A stretch of 64,000 nucleotides of DNA from Pseudobacteriovorax antillogorgiicola (GTDB lineage: Bacteria > Bdellovibrionota_B > Oligoflexia > Oligoflexales > Oligoflexaceae): assembly GCF_900177345.1 (NCBI RefSeq), contig NZ_FWZT01000019.1, forward strand, positions 62,001 to 126,000, given 5' to 3'. This document shows positions 16,911-26,614 of this stretch, one piece after another. The stretch's first letter is position 1. Every line of letters begins with the position of its first letter. Below the pieces are notes generated by a model that saw only the letters and a program-made list of their open reading frames with translations, was not told where the DNA came from and ran no database searches. The position numbers and the translations under genes are program-made.

Positions 16911-18458
16911 ATGAGAAGCTCTTGGATGACTACGCTATTTACCCTAGGAAACCTCTTGAGTGCGTCGTCCCTTGCTGGGGATTTTCACGATGCTGTAAAA
17001 GCCGAACTTACTCTTAAACACAATGATAGTAGGGGTTCAGTGTGGTTCGAAGCTGAAGCAAATTTGCCTATAGATTGGCTTATTGCTGAGCCAGTCTTAG
17101 GCTACCTGTCCGATAGTGAAATGGATATTGGTTCCTTGCATTGTGATGATCGGCAATCCAATTGTGATACGATCTGGCAAAGAAAATTATGTAATAATGA
17201 TAGAGATTGTAACGACCTTGGTGTTCGCTGTGAGGCACTTCATGCAAGCAAGGTGAATCTTAATGATGCACCTAAAACAATGTGTCTAGCTCCCCAGGAT
17301 CGTCTACTAGATCGCGTTTTTCTCCCAATAGCGAATGCGCAAGAAAGAATTGAAGTTGTTAGTCTTTCGATGCCTACGGGTCGTTTCTACCAAGGGATTC
17401 TTAACGGTGTAGCAGTGGCAAGCCAGGAAAGTTCTTTTCTCGACATACGATTTATCATGAGCGGCTATGATAGTGTGAAGCCTAATTTTCTGAACCCACC
17501 TAAGAAGATACTGAATCGACTCAAAGATGACCTTCTCCAGCGTGGGGTTGATCTGGATCGGCTGAGCCTCCACGTTGCATGGGTTTCTACACCGAGACTA
17601 AGCTGGAATCATGCCAAGATCATTCTCGTAGATGGTCGAGATATGATCACTGGAGGTCACAATCTTTGGGATCAGGACTACCTTGGTGAAGAACCAGTAT
17701 TCGATCTTTCAATGCAGGTGACAGGTAACGTTGCTTATAAGAGCGGTACATTTGTGGATCAGCTTTGGGAGAATGCTCAATCGACAGCTAGCTGGCCTGA
17801 AACAATCGATGACGCTTACTACAAATCAAATCTATCGGGAAAAAAGGAAGGGGAGCACAGGATTCTTGGTGTAGGAAGGATGGGGGTTCTAGGGCCGTCC
17901 CCGGCTGACGACGCGATCAAGACTTTGATCGATCAGAGTCAGCATAGTCTTTATCTATCCATTCAAGATCTATTTGCCAAGCTCGTCTGGAAGGTGAACA
18001 AGTCTTATGCACTTGACAACATTATCCAAGCTTTAAACCGCGGAGTATCAGTAAAAATCTTGCAATCAAATGCAGGCCCCATTCTTGGCTACGGCATGCT
18101 TTCTCAGGATGAAACCCTTAAAGAGATCCTTAAAGCTGCAAGTAAAAGCGAAGCTCATGATCCAGTAGCTTTGAAAGCGAATATCTGTGCCAACTTAGAA
18201 GTTGCATCGCTACGAATCGCTGATGGCCAGAATCAATGGCCGAGTGGAGGGCCGATAGGAAATCATTCCAAGCTCATTATCGCCGATGAGCAAGCATTCT
18301 ATCTTGGTTCGCAGAATCTCTACCCTTCAAATCTACAAGAATTCGGTTTAGTCATGGATAGTGAGACGTTCACAGGAGAACTGATCGATCAATATTGGCA
18401 GCCGATCTGGAGTCGGCTTGAAGTGTTCGCAAGTACTTGCGAAACCTTGGGATTCTGA
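16911..18458 (+). CDS. Secreted phospholipase D family protein with two HKD motifs
   Basis: A 515-residue exported protein with signal peptide (SSWMTTLFTLGNLLSASSLAG). Two HxKxxxxD motifs mark the phospholipase D superfamily: HAKIILVD (His about 234) followed by GGHNL, and HSKLIIAD (His about 452) followed by GSQNLYP. The bilobed architecture of two HKD halves in one chain is that of phosphatidyl-transferring or hydrolysing PLDs. Between signal and first motif lies a Cys-rich stretch (LHCDDRQSNCDTIW, LCNNDRDCNDLGVRC) that is not typical and may be disulphide bonded. ATG 16911 is preferred because AAAGGAAG precedes it; ATG 16884 is in frame without such a site. Phospholipid hydrolysis outside the cell is likely; substrate is unknown. 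Confidence 0.87.
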   Translation: MRSSWMTTLFTLGNLLSASSLAGDFHDAVKAELTLKHNDSRGSVWFEAEANLPIDWLIAEPVLGYLSDSEMDIGSLHCDDRQSNCDTIWQRKLCNNDRDCNDLGVRCEALHASKVNLNDAPKTMCLAPQDRLLDRVFLPIANAQERIEVVSLSMPTGRFYQGILNGVAVASQESSFLDIRFIMSGYDSVKPNFLNPPKKILNRLKDDLLQRGVDLDRLSLHVAWVSTPRLSWNHAKIILVDGRDMITGGHNLWDQDYLGEEPVFDLSMQVTGNVAYKSGTFVDQLWENAQSTASWPETIDDAYYKSNLSGKKEGEHRILGVGRMGVLGPSPADDAIKTLIDQSQHSLYLSIQDLFAKLVWKVNKSYALDNIIQALNRGVSVKILQSNAGPILGYGMLSQDETLKEILKAASKSEAHDPVALKANICANLEVASLRIADGQNQWPSGGPIGNHSKLIIADEQAFYLGSQNLYPSNLQEFGLVMDSETFTGELIDQYWQPIWSRLEVFASTCETLGF

Positions 18459-18498
18459 AATTAGAGCCAGTTTCTAAGCTATCTGACGCCCTAAAAGA

Positions 18499-18527
18499 GC
18501 CCAAGAATACATCGTGTATTTACGGGC
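18499..18527. terminator. Possible bidirectional hairpin between convergent genes
   Basis: GCCC...ATACA...TGTAT...GGGC forms an imperfect stem between the phospholipase D and DUF1552 genes. No strong T-run is present, so termination is only suggested by position. Confidence 0.35.
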
Positions 18528-18599
18528 GCGATATTCAAGTTTTGCAGATTTTAGAGGTTTTCCACTATAGTTATTTCTTTGACTCTGATTTTGCTTCCC

Positions 18600-19922
18600 T
18601 TAGTATGTTTGAATATAGCCAGGAATTCCTGTGCCAAAGCTATTGCCATAGTTGTCCCAAGATAGCCCGAAAGCCCGAGCAATGTCGAGAAACAAACTAG
18701 ACATTCCAGCTCCTCGGCAATCGATAGCTCGTCTACGGGCCACAGGGCTATGCTGACCACTGATCGTTAGGACTCCGGGGTTTTCCATCTGATGGTTACC
18801 GCCACCCACTTCTGACATCACCAGGATCAGAGTGTGATCGATCAAGGCACCGCCAAAAACAGGATCTATTCGTCTGGTGAGCTCATCCACGAGATAAGCA
18901 ATCATCATGTTATACCAGCGTGTTTGGGAATCGAAAAGTGCGCTTTCATTGTGAGAGCTGACATGACTCCTGGTTTCGTTATAGTTTAGTTTCTCACCTG
19001 AACCAAAAGAGCCCATATAAGGGCGAATGCTTGGGAAATTGATTTTCAGAGACTCATCTTGAGCCGCCATAAATTGAAACGAAAATATCTTAGAAACATC
19101 AGCTTGCATCATGGTTGCAATGTTCTTCATCTGGGCCTTGCAGATGTCCTCTGCTTCTTCGTTTATTCCACCCATGCTTACTGATGGCCTAACTAATTCA
19201 ACACCATCACCGAAACCAGCTTCTAGGACCTTCTGGTAGTATTGTAACGAGTTTTCATGGGCTATTAGCTTCTGAGCTTGAGATGTTGGAAGGTCAATGC
19301 TCTGCATGAGATCAAGGTTTTCCATGAGTGCAGATAGAATCCGCTTACGGCTAGCAGTCTGAGGATTCCCTTGATCTCCTCCACCAAGATCACCAATCAG
19401 CTGATCGTATACCTGTAGGGGATCGTCGGCAGGGACAATAGATCGCCCAGACTCATCGGTGAAGGGCATATATTCGGAACCCTTGGCAAGACTAGTCCAA
19501 AGACCGAGATGTATATTGTTCGTCAATCTTCCAGGTATGCTCATTCCTAAACTTGTATCAAAGCTCATATGGCCTGGAACTCCACCTGAAAAAACCCCGC
19601 GACAGGCTTCGGGGTGACTCGAACTGCCGCCATGCCCAGCGTAGGAAAGGTTCTTGAAAAGTGTTAGCTTATCCAAATGATTCGTTAACGGTTCAAGGGG
19701 ACTCCTGCTGAGGCTAGCTGGGCTCAGCTCTCCAATGGGGTAGGAGTGCCAGCGATCTCGAACGCAGCCATTTGGGTAGTAGATCATCACAAAGCGTTTT
19801 AACGAAGGTGCTGCTAGAAGAGAAGACCAGCCAAGAGCGTCGACGCAAGCTAGGAAGCTACCACTCTTGATCATGTTGCGAATAAAGTCGCGGCGTTTCG
19901 ATTTCAATTGAAGGGCTTTCAT
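18600..19922 (-). CDS. DUF1552 protein with Tat-like signal
   Basis: A 440-residue DUF1552 protein. The N-terminus has a twin-Arg signal (KSKRRDFIRNMIKSGSFLAC), so it is probably exported folded. DUF1552 landmarks are visible: YYPNGCVRDRW, LTLFKNLSYAGHGGSSSHPE, SFDTSLG, IDHTLILVMSEVGGGNHQM and AGMSSLFLDIARAFG. The family is widespread next to DUF1592-type cytochrome genes in Planctomycetes and myxobacteria, and its biochemical role is not known. It follows the DUF1592 chimera by 13 nt, so the two are co-transcribed. Confidence 0.9.
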   Translation of the reverse strand: MKALQLKSKRRDFIRNMIKSGSFLACVDALGWSSLLAAPSLKRFVMIYYPNGCVRDRWHSYPIGELSPASLSRSPLEPLTNHLDKLTLFKNLSYAGHGGSSSHPEACRGVFSGGVPGHMSFDTSLGMSIPGRLTNNIHLGLWTSLAKGSEYMPFTDESGRSIVPADDPLQVYDQLIGDLGGGDQGNPQTASRKRILSALMENLDLMQSIDLPTSQAQKLIAHENSLQYYQKVLEAGFGDGVELVRPSVSMGGINEEAEDICKAQMKNIATMMQADVSKIFSFQFMAAQDESLKINFPSIRPYMGSFGSGEKLNYNETRSHVSSHNESALFDSQTRWYNMMIAYLVDELTRRIDPVFGGALIDHTLILVMSEVGGGNHQMENPGVLTISGQHSPVARRRAIDCRGAGMSSLFLDIARAFGLSWDNYGNSFGTGIPGYIQTY

Positions 19923-19935
19923 GGTGGCACTCCTT

Positions 19936-22605
19936 TCAACGACGTAGAATGTAGTTTTTAAGCTGTGTGCTGGCTAAGATCATGTCGATCATGCTCATGT
20001 TACTTGCCCCGAGCTTAAACGGTTTGCCCATAGTATCAAGTGTGCAGCTTGATGAATCATCTTCGCGGAATCCTCGGCTGTAGCGATACCATTGTCTGAC
20101 AAAGCAGGCCTTTCCATTTCGGCTTTGAGCGATCAAGTTTGCAAGGTCGCCCATTTCATGGAAGGTTTCAACTGGTGCATCAGCCCTCAGAAATGTTTCA
20201 GCGGAGTTAAGACTGCCTATGGAACCTAGAATATCTAGCTGTTTTACAGTGCCGTCGGGGGTTGTTTCGAACTCCCTAAATTGGCCGAGATGGTCGAACC
20301 CTTCCAGGCCAAAGCCGATGCCATCGATATGCTGATGACAGACTTTGCAATCTGGCTTGATGTGAGCTTCAAATCGTTCTTTCACTGTTAAGCTAGGATC
20401 TGAAAAAGGTTTTAACTCAGCTCCTATGGGCGGTGGAGGAAAATCCTGACAGAGCAGCTGTCGCCGTATAAAAAGCCCCCGCTTGATGGGATGAGTGGTT
20501 TCCGAGCTAGCCTGGGTTGTTAGTATTGCTGCCTTTCCCAGAATACCGCGCCTTTCCCCTGGACTCCCAAGCATCGATACCTCTTGCCAATCATCGCCGC
20601 CTGGCCATGATATTCCATAGTGCCGGGCGAGTCTTTGGGTCATTGGGCTGGTCGTTGCTAGGAGTAAGGCCTCATAGGTTCCACCTGCGAACAGGATGCT
20701 CTCGACAAACTGGAGGGCTTCCTGTTTCATGTCCTCTTTAAGCTGGGCATCAATGTCTCCATGGATTGGTCTATCAAGGTCGAGCCAACCTAAGATAAAT
20801 CGCTTCATAGCCGGTCGTGCTTCTGGAGAATTAAGAAGCCGTGAAGCCTGTTTTTTAATCTCTAGGGGGTCTGTTAACCGCCCTTTCATGGCGGCATCAA
20901 TCAGTTCTCGGTCTGGTGGACTAGCCCAAAATGTGTATGAAAGAAGGCTTGCGATTTCAAAGTCGCTCAATTGAAAATAGCCTTTTGCAGCAACTGATGG
21001 CAGCATTCGGCCCATCTCGCTGCGATAAAGAGTGGCTGGAGAGCTGAGTATAGCGATGGTCATTTCCCTGATCCCTCCCAGCTCATAGAGTTTTTTATAG
21101 ATATTGAACTCAGCTTCCAATATTGGTCTTCGGAAGGCTTCGAGGCTGAAAGACCTTATGAAGCAGTCGATAGTCGTACATTCAGGCCTCAGGCTGAGAA
21201 TACTGCCCACAGCAGTCAAGGCATATTCAGCAACCTGGAGGTATGCTTTCCCATGATTCTTTACAAATATCTTGCTTGCATCCGTTTTAAAACCGTTGAA
21301 TGGAAGGTCAGGGGGAAGGAGTCCCGCTGGAATCTTGAAATTTGGCAGTTGGAGGAGTTTTGCAATGGTGTTTTCGTACTCAACGTTGCTCAGCAACACG
21401 AGCCGACGTGGCTCAGGTAGGAGGTCTTCTAGGCGATTACATGCCCCTGATGGAGCTTCGAAGCCATCACCGAGAATCATTCCAGCGATGTTACTGGCGC
21501 AGTTTCCAACACAAACATTAGCTTGGCCCTTGGGCATATAGTTCGAGATGTAGCTGGTAAGTGATGCAAGACTATATCGTTCCTTAATAGCAACGAAAGG
21601 AATTCCGCCATCTCCTTTCAATCCGTGACAAGCTGCACACAGACGCTGAAAATTTTGCCGCCCGTCCATATACGGGTCTTCGATCGCTTCATAGACTGCT
21701 AGAAGAGTGATGGACCGTTGATCATCAACGATCAGCTGGGTTTCTGCCTCGTTGGGGTCTAGCAATAATCCCACGCCAGTCCCCTCCCAGTTTAAAAATC
21801 GCAGTCCTTTGCCACTGGGCTTGGCTTTTACATGCAAAATAGTACCAGTCTGGAATAGTTTGCCAGATAGATTTTTAGAATTCCCTTCAAGATAGATTCC
21901 ACCGTTGCCGATCTGAACTTGGGTCCCTGTTATCGATGGCTCTGGAATCGGAGCTGTTGTGGACCAGCTATTACCATGGAGCCAAAGGTTTGAACCGCTA
22001 GAAATGCGATGATCTTGGGTCTGGCATTGGCTGTTGCCGCAATTAAAGATCACACTGAGATTGTCACGGTTGTCTATGAGTTCGCTATTGAGCGCGGTAC
22101 GAAACCAGAGTCCACCTGAACGCAAGTCTCTTTCCATAGCAACACCTGGCCATTGATCAGAAAGAAAATTAATGAGAACTCCATCACGCTCATCCCAAAG
22201 CCAGATGTGAATCGGATTTGGTAGCCATGGTTGGGGTTGATAGAAATGTAAGCTAAAACCTTGACCAACATTCGATACTGGAATTTGCAGCTCTTTTCCC
22301 AAGCCACTTGCTGTGATAATTGCATTTCCCGCTATCTCACCGGCAGTGATGAGGCCAGTTGCAGAAACATGGGCAACATTGCTATTGCTACTCATCCAGG
22401 CCAGTCGATGATTGATGATGGCAGAATTTCCTTGTTCGTTGGTGCCTTTCACAAACAGCTGTTGCTCTTCTCCGGCTATTAAAGTGGGAAATTGCTGGGG
22501 TAGGATAGACCATGCCGATCGATCTTGCGTCATTGCTTCAAAGCCTAGAGCAAGCTGCGTGATGGCAAGCCCGAGGCCTAGTAAAAACGTAATAATCGAG
22601 TTCAT
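19936..22605 (-). CDS. DUF1592/1588/1585-type c-haem protein with Big2, starch-binding-like and InlB-like modules
   Basis: An 889-residue exported protein. After the signal peptide, residues about 30-112 are a Big2-like Ig domain (LAWMSSNSNVAHVSATGLIT, AGNAIITASG). About 115-215 resemble a CBM26-type starch-binding module (IHIWLWDERDG, QWPGVAMERD, WFRTAL). About 225-305 look like a divergent InlB/bacterial repeat (GTILHVKAKPSGKGLRFLNW, RSITLLAVYE). A c-haem site CAACH follows near residue 321. The DUF1587/1592/1588/1585 core follows (RRLVLLSNVEYENTIAKLL, FRRPILEAEF, WASPPDRELI, HPIKRGLFIRRQLLC), with a second CXXCH in CKVCHQHIDGIGFGLEGFD. In the usual family only the haem and DUF parts occur; the N-terminal carbohydrate- and adhesion-type modules are an addition. 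It lies 208 nt downstream of another c-haem protein gene and is probably a partner of the DUF1552 protein. Confidence 0.88.
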   Translation of the reverse strand: MNSIITFLLGLGLAITQLALGFEAMTQDRSAWSILPQQFPTLIAGEEQQLFVKGTNEQGNSAIINHRLAWMSSNSNVAHVSATGLITAGEIAGNAIITASGLGKELQIPVSNVGQGFSLHFYQPQPWLPNPIHIWLWDERDGVLINFLSDQWPGVAMERDLRSGGLWFRTALNSELIDNRDNLSVIFNCGNSQCQTQDHRISSGSNLWLHGNSWSTTAPIPEPSITGTQVQIGNGGIYLEGNSKNLSGKLFQTGTILHVKAKPSGKGLRFLNWEGTGVGLLLDPNEAETQLIVDDQRSITLLAVYEAIEDPYMDGRQNFQRLCAACHGLKGDGGIPFVAIKERYSLASLTSYISNYMPKGQANVCVGNCASNIAGMILGDGFEAPSGACNRLEDLLPEPRRLVLLSNVEYENTIAKLLQLPNFKIPAGLLPPDLPFNGFKTDASKIFVKNHGKAYLQVAEYALTAVGSILSLRPECTTIDCFIRSFSLEAFRRPILEAEFNIYKKLYELGGIREMTIAILSSPATLYRSEMGRMLPSVAAKGYFQLSDFEIASLLSYTFWASPPDRELIDAAMKGRLTDPLEIKKQASRLLNSPEARPAMKRFILGWLDLDRPIHGDIDAQLKEDMKQEALQFVESILFAGGTYEALLLATTSPMTQRLARHYGISWPGGDDWQEVSMLGSPGERRGILGKAAILTTQASSETTHPIKRGLFIRRQLLCQDFPPPPIGAELKPFSDPSLTVKERFEAHIKPDCKVCHQHIDGIGFGLEGFDHLGQFREFETTPDGTVKQLDILGSIGSLNSAETFLRADAPVETFHEMGDLANLIAQSRNGKACFVRQWYRYSRGFREDDSSSCTLDTMGKPFKLGASNMSMIDMILASTQLKNYILRR

Positions 22606-22813
22606 GGTACCTCCAAAAGTGAATGGACCTCATATTTCCTACGTGAGGGTAGGGTGAGCATAGAGAAAGTTAAAGAAATATATGGCTGAAGACAATGACT
22701 ATAGTTATCGAAAAGATTGATTTTTTTGACAGGGAGAGAAATCCTTCGGAAAGGTCGGTGGTGGCCTTGCCCTTGGGTGAAATGGAATCACCCAAGAACA
22801 TGGTATCGGAATG
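22606..22813. promoter_or_regulatory. Spacer with perfect hairpin inside the haem-protein cluster
   Basis: A perfect 9-bp hairpin (CTTGGGTGA / TCACCCAAG, 22772-22796) lies between the CXXCH protein gene and the DUF1592 chimera. It lacks a T-run, so it may stabilise or attenuate the mRNA rather than end it, and a separate promoter for the downstream pair may exist here. Confidence 0.4.
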
Positions 22814-24052
22814 CTAGTTGGAGATGTTCAAGTTTTGCTGAGATAGCCAGGCTAGATTGATCCGAACATCGTTGATGACTCGGGAGGACACGTTTACAGC
22901 AGTCCCTTCTAGCCTTGAAAGGTTATGGAAGTTAAAGCCGGGTTGATTGATGCGGTGGCAACTTCCACAGCTTGTATTCTTCGTTAGAACTCGATTGGCG
23001 TTGATAATATTTTGGGCTGCGTGGCGCCTGCCATGGATCATAACACTGTCGAATAGATCGTTGAAGTCGTTGCTAGGCAGGCGTGCTCTTTCGAGGCGCT
23101 GATCGTCTACCTGAACCCGAGCGTTGCTAATATGACCTAAGTTGAAAATGGGGCGACCATCGTGGAGGGATCGAATGACCACGTTTGCTGGAAAAATCGC
23201 ACCATTGCGAGCTGAAAACGAAAGAAAGTCCCAAACGTTGATACGAGCAGGGCTGCGACCAGCAGGTAGAGAAAACGCTGTCAGCGCGGACAGGTTTGAT
23301 GGTTGTGCGTAGGATGTTAAAAAACTCAGCAATCGTGAGCGAAATTGATTGCCCATTTCGAAATTTGAGACCTCGGGCCTCAAGCCGTGGCCACGATAAT
23401 TTTGGCTGCTAAATCTTTGGTCTCGAAGATTGATGACTCTAGCCACCAGAGACGATACCATCCGATTTCTAAGCCTAATAAAATCCTCTTCCTCTTCAAA
23501 TGTTAGAGGATGTAGCGGATTTAGGCCGTTATTTTGAGCAAAAAACTGCACCACGCGATTCCTTAAGCCTTGCAAGTAGGCTGCTTCCTCGGAGCCTAGG
23601 TCAAGGGCCGGGTTCAGGTCGTAGATCCCATGAATGGCACGATCATCGGCATAGCTCTGGAAAAACCTGCCCCCAACATTTAGGTTTCTGACGATTGGTT
23701 GCCAAACCAGCCTTACTTGAGGCCAGCAGAGAATTTGAGAGCTGTCGTGTGGACTATTGCCAAGTGGATTGCAAGGGTCAACCCTCATCGCTACTAATTG
23801 CCAATGATCGAAGCGGTTCTCTTGCTCAACAGCACGACCAATGCCTGATCTGGCGAACGACTGCAAGACTTGTTGATACCATTGAAATGGGAAAAGTTGG
23901 GCACCATTGTGGAGGCTGCTACTGATAGAAACAGAGTCAATATTCGGATGACTCAAAATCACCGATAAATCTTTTTCATGAATTTGAGACATAGCTGGTT
24001 GAGACCAATACGCCATGAGCAAAAGCCCAAGGCTCGCGGAAAAATTTTTCAC
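22814..24052 (-). CDS. Exported single-CXXCH protein, first gene of the DUF1592/DUF1552 cluster
   Basis: A protein of about 412 residues, exported through VKNFSASLGLLLMAYWSQPA (then MSQ). It has one CXXCH (CGSCHRIN) about 50 residues from its end, followed by a short DUF1588/1585-like tail (PGFNFHNLSRLEG). The rest (WQLVAMRVDPCNP, QVRLVWQPIVRN, RGHGLRPEVSNFE) belongs to no family I recognise. The start is GTG 24052, preceded by AAGGGAG at the right distance and followed by a complete signal peptide; the open frame continues upstream to ATG 24127, but that segment does not look like a signal. It heads the minus-strand cluster and may be an electron-transfer partner for the DUF1592 protein (inference). 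Confidence 0.7.
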   Translation of the reverse strand: MKNFSASLGLLLMAYWSQPAMSQIHEKDLSVILSHPNIDSVSISSSLHNGAQLFPFQWYQQVLQSFARSGIGRAVEQENRFDHWQLVAMRVDPCNPLGNSPHDSSQILCWPQVRLVWQPIVRNLNVGGRFFQSYADDRAIHGIYDLNPALDLGSEEAAYLQGLRNRVVQFFAQNNGLNPLHPLTFEEEEDFIRLRNRMVSSLVARVINLRDQRFSSQNYRGHGLRPEVSNFEMGNQFRSRLLSFLTSYAQPSNLSALTAFSLPAGRSPARINVWDFLSFSARNGAIFPANVVIRSLHDGRPIFNLGHISNARVQVDDQRLERARLPSNDFNDLFDSVMIHGRRHAAQNIINANRVLTKNTSCGSCHRINQPGFNFHNLSRLEGTAVNVSSRVINDVRINLAWLSQQNLNISN

Positions 24053-24266
24053 GAAATACTCCCTTGATTCTGATTTTTGTGAGATCTGCGCGAGCCGGCT
24101 AGCAAGATTTAGGTTTAATGGTCTCATAGAAATTAGTAAATTATTTTAAAGGTAAATTTTTAGCTGATTGGTTTCCTTGTGCAGAACTAGTTCCATCTGG
24201 AAGGGAAAGTTCGTAAGCAGGCATGCCTTATGATAGAATCTAGAAAGTCCATCGAATCAAAAACTT

Positions 24267-25763
24267 ATGGCCGCAAATATGATGAAGAAAAGAGATTGGT
24301 TAGGAAATGTGAGAGGCGATGTTCTGGCAGGTATGGTGGTTGCTCTAGCCCTCATACCTGAAGCGATTGCCTTCTCTATTATTGCAGGGGTCGACCCTAA
24401 GGTGGGTCTATACGCCTCGTTTTCCATAGCCGTGACTACAGCCTTTGTAGGTGGGCGTCCGGGAATGATTTCAGCAGCCACGGGGGCCATGGCGCTTCTG
24501 ATGATCACCTTAGTGAAGGAGCATGGCCTCCAATATCTTCTAGCTGCTACCGTGCTTACAGGTCTAATACAGATCGCAATGGGCTTCTTAAAACTAGGGC
24601 GTCTCATGAGCTTTGTCTCGCGATCGGTGGTCACTGGTTTTGTGAATGCCTTGGCCATTCTAATTTTCATGGCTCAGTTGCCGGAGCTTACCGGCGTCAG
24701 CTGGCAGGTCTATGGGATGGCTGCCTGTGGCTTGGGTATCATCTATCTTTTTCCCTATGTACCAAAACTTGGAAAGGTGATTCCTTCGCCGCTTGTTTGT
24801 ATATTAGTTATGACGGTAGTATCCATCTCCCTAGGCCTAGATATTCGAACTGTGGGAGACATGGGGCAGCTGCCTGATGCTTTGCCCGTGTTTCTGTGGC
24901 CACAGGTGCCATTGACCTTTGAAACCTTGGAGATCATATTTCCTTATGCGATGGGTCTGTCAGTGGTGGGCCTTCTAGAATCTCTCATGACTGCAACTAT
25001 AGTTGATGATCTCACCGATACCAGCAGCGACAAGAACCAAGAGTGCAAGGGGCAAGGAATTGCGAACACGATAACTGGTTTTCTAGGGGGGATGGCAGGC
25101 TGTGCGATGATTGGTCAGTCTGTAATTAATGTGAAGTCTGGAGGTCGGGGACGACTTTCCACTTTAGTTGCTGGTGTTGTCCTCTTGATCCTAGTGGTGT
25201 TTCTTAATCAATTCGTGTCTAAAATTCCTATGGCAGCCCTCGTCGCAGTCATGGTGATGGTGTCTATTGGAACCTTTGATTGGAACTCGATTCGCAACCT
25301 TAAGAAAAACCCTCTGTCAAGCAACATTGTCATGATTTCGACTGTGACCGTGGTGGTATGGACTCATAATCTTGCTTATGGCGTTTTAGTGGGGGTGCTC
25401 CTAGCTGCTATGTTCTTTGCCAATAAGATCAGTCACTTCATGTATTCTGAATCAGAGTTGGACGAGGAGAAATCCATTCGCTACTATCGCTTCTACGGTC
25501 AGGTATTTTTTAACTCGGCTGACAAGTTTTTGCGGCAATTCAAGTTTAAAGAGGCGGTTTCTAAGGTGGTCATTGACTTAAACCGAGCCCACTTCTGGGA
25601 TATCACTGCAGTACACGCATTGGATATGGCTGTTATTAAGTTAAGGCGTGATGGTGCTGATGTTCAAGTTATCGGGCTTAACGAAGCCAGCGAAACGATT
25701 GTTGATCGATTTGGAATTCACGATAAGCCAGAACAGATTGACAAGGTATTGGGGGGGCATTAA
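24267..25763 (+). CDS. SulP family anion transporter with STAS domain
   Basis: A 498-residue SLC26/SulP transporter. The membrane domain begins with the family signature [20 protein letters not shown], then ...[12 protein letters not shown] and [16 protein letters not shown], and comprises about 10-12 hydrophobic segments. From about residue 400 a cytoplasmic STAS domain follows ([35 protein letters not shown]). SulP members carry sulfate, bicarbonate or other anions; the substrate cannot be read from sequence. The universal stress protein gene starts at the last base of this stop codon (TAATG), so the two are translationally coupled. The intergenic region to the minus-strand haem-protein cluster is 214 nt and divergent. 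Confidence 0.88.
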   Translation: MAANMMKKRDWLGNVRGDVLAGMVVALALIPEAIAFSIIAGVDPKVGLYASFSIAVTTAFVGGRPGMISAATGAMALLMITLVKEHGLQYLLAATVLTGLIQIAMGFLKLGRLMSFVSRSVVTGFVNALAILIFMAQLPELTGVSWQVYGMAACGLGIIYLFPYVPKLGKVIPSPLVCILVMTVVSISLGLDIRTVGDMGQLPDALPVFLWPQVPLTFETLEIIFPYAMGLSVVGLLESLMTATIVDDLTDTSSDKNQECKGQGIANTITGFLGGMAGCAMIGQSVINVKSGGRGRLSTLVAGVVLLILVVFLNQFVSKIPMAALVAVMVMVSIGTFDWNSIRNLKKNPLSSNIVMISTVTVVVWTHNLAYGVLVGVLLAAMFFANKISHFMYSESELDEEKSIRYYRFYGQVFFNSADKFLRQFKFKEAVSKVVIDLNRAHFWDITAVHALDMAVIKLRRDGADVQVIGLNEASETIVDRFGIHDKPEQIDKVLGGH

Positions 25764-26614
25764 TGGAAGCAGAACACAGGTTTGTATTATCTTGTATCGA
25801 TGGCTCATCGAATAGCGATGCGGTATGTGACTATGGAGCTTGGATGGCTCGCATGATGTCGTCACCCTTAAAGTTGATTCATGCAGTGGAGCATCAATAT
25901 ATCCCAGCTGTGGCAGATCTTTCAGGAGCCATTGGGCTAGGGAGCCAGACTGAGTTGCTTAATGAGCTGACCACCGAAGGTGAGACCCGTCGCAAATTTC
26001 TTATCGAGCAGGGAAAAAAAATTCTGCAAGCAGGCAAGCAGCGTTGCATCGACTCTGGCACGACGCCTATTGAAACCATACAAAGGCATGGGTCTATTCT
26101 TGAATCTTTGGTTGAGTTGGAGCCAGATGTCAAGATGATTGTCGTTGGTATACGTGGCCAGGACCATGAACAAAAAAGCGGGATCGGCACGCAGTTGGAG
26201 ACGATGATTCGGTCTATCCATCGACCTATCCTTGTGGTTAACAAGGCGTTTACAGCCCCTAAAGCTAGCATGCTCGCCTATGATGGTAGTGACAACGCCA
26301 ATAAAGCTCTTAATATGATAGCTTCCAACTTAGCCTTTAAAGATATTCCCTGTCATATAGTTCATGTTGGGAAGCAGGGCAGTGACTTGCTGGATAAGGC
26401 AAGCAAGGTTCTCACTGATGTGGGAATCAAAACCACAACCAAATGCTTGGATGGAAAAATCGAAGATGCCTTGTCAGACTATCAAATTGAAAATGATATA
26501 GATGTAATGCTCATGGGGGCCTTTAGTCACACCCGTGTCCGCGGTTTGCTCCTTGGAAGTTTCACAGCCAAGATGTTGGCCAAGACGAACAGGCCTCTAT
26601 TCCTTTTGCGCTAG
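25763..26614 (+). CDS. Tandem-domain universal stress protein
   Basis: A 283-residue cytoplasmic protein with two UspA domains. The first (about 1-150) begins FVLSCIDGSSNSDAVCDYGA and has a degenerate nucleotide loop (GIRGQDHEQKSGIGTQLE). The second (about 155-283) keeps the ATP-binding signature GAFSHTRVRGLLLGSFT. Usp domains bind ATP/AMP and often partner with transporters. The ATG overlaps the stop of the SulP gene by one base, so it is likely a regulatory partner of that transporter. Its 3' end overlaps the converging histidine kinase gene by 4 nt. Confidence 0.9.
   Translation: MEAEHRFVLSCIDGSSNSDAVCDYGAWMARMMSSPLKLIHAVEHQYIPAVADLSGAIGLGSQTELLNELTTEGETRRKFLIEQGKKILQAGKQRCIDSGTTPIETIQRHGSILESLVELEPDVKMIVVGIRGQDHEQKSGIGTQLETMIRSIHRPILVVNKAFTAPKASMLAYDGSDNANKALNMIASNLAFKDIPCHIVHVGKQGSDLLDKASKVLTDVGIKTTTKCLDGKIEDALSDYQIENDIDVMLMGAFSHTRVRGLLLGSFTAKMLAKTNRPLFLLR

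Noticed and set aside
22261-22657. Open frames on the plus strand across the DUF1592 chimera N-terminus
   Set aside because: They overlap the well-supported minus-strand gene and have no domain, signal peptide or ribosome-binding site.
24257-24670. Long open frame antisense to the SulP gene
   Set aside because: It overlaps a clear SulP membrane domain on the other strand and reads as low-complexity Arg/Pro/Thr sequence, a shadow of codon bias.
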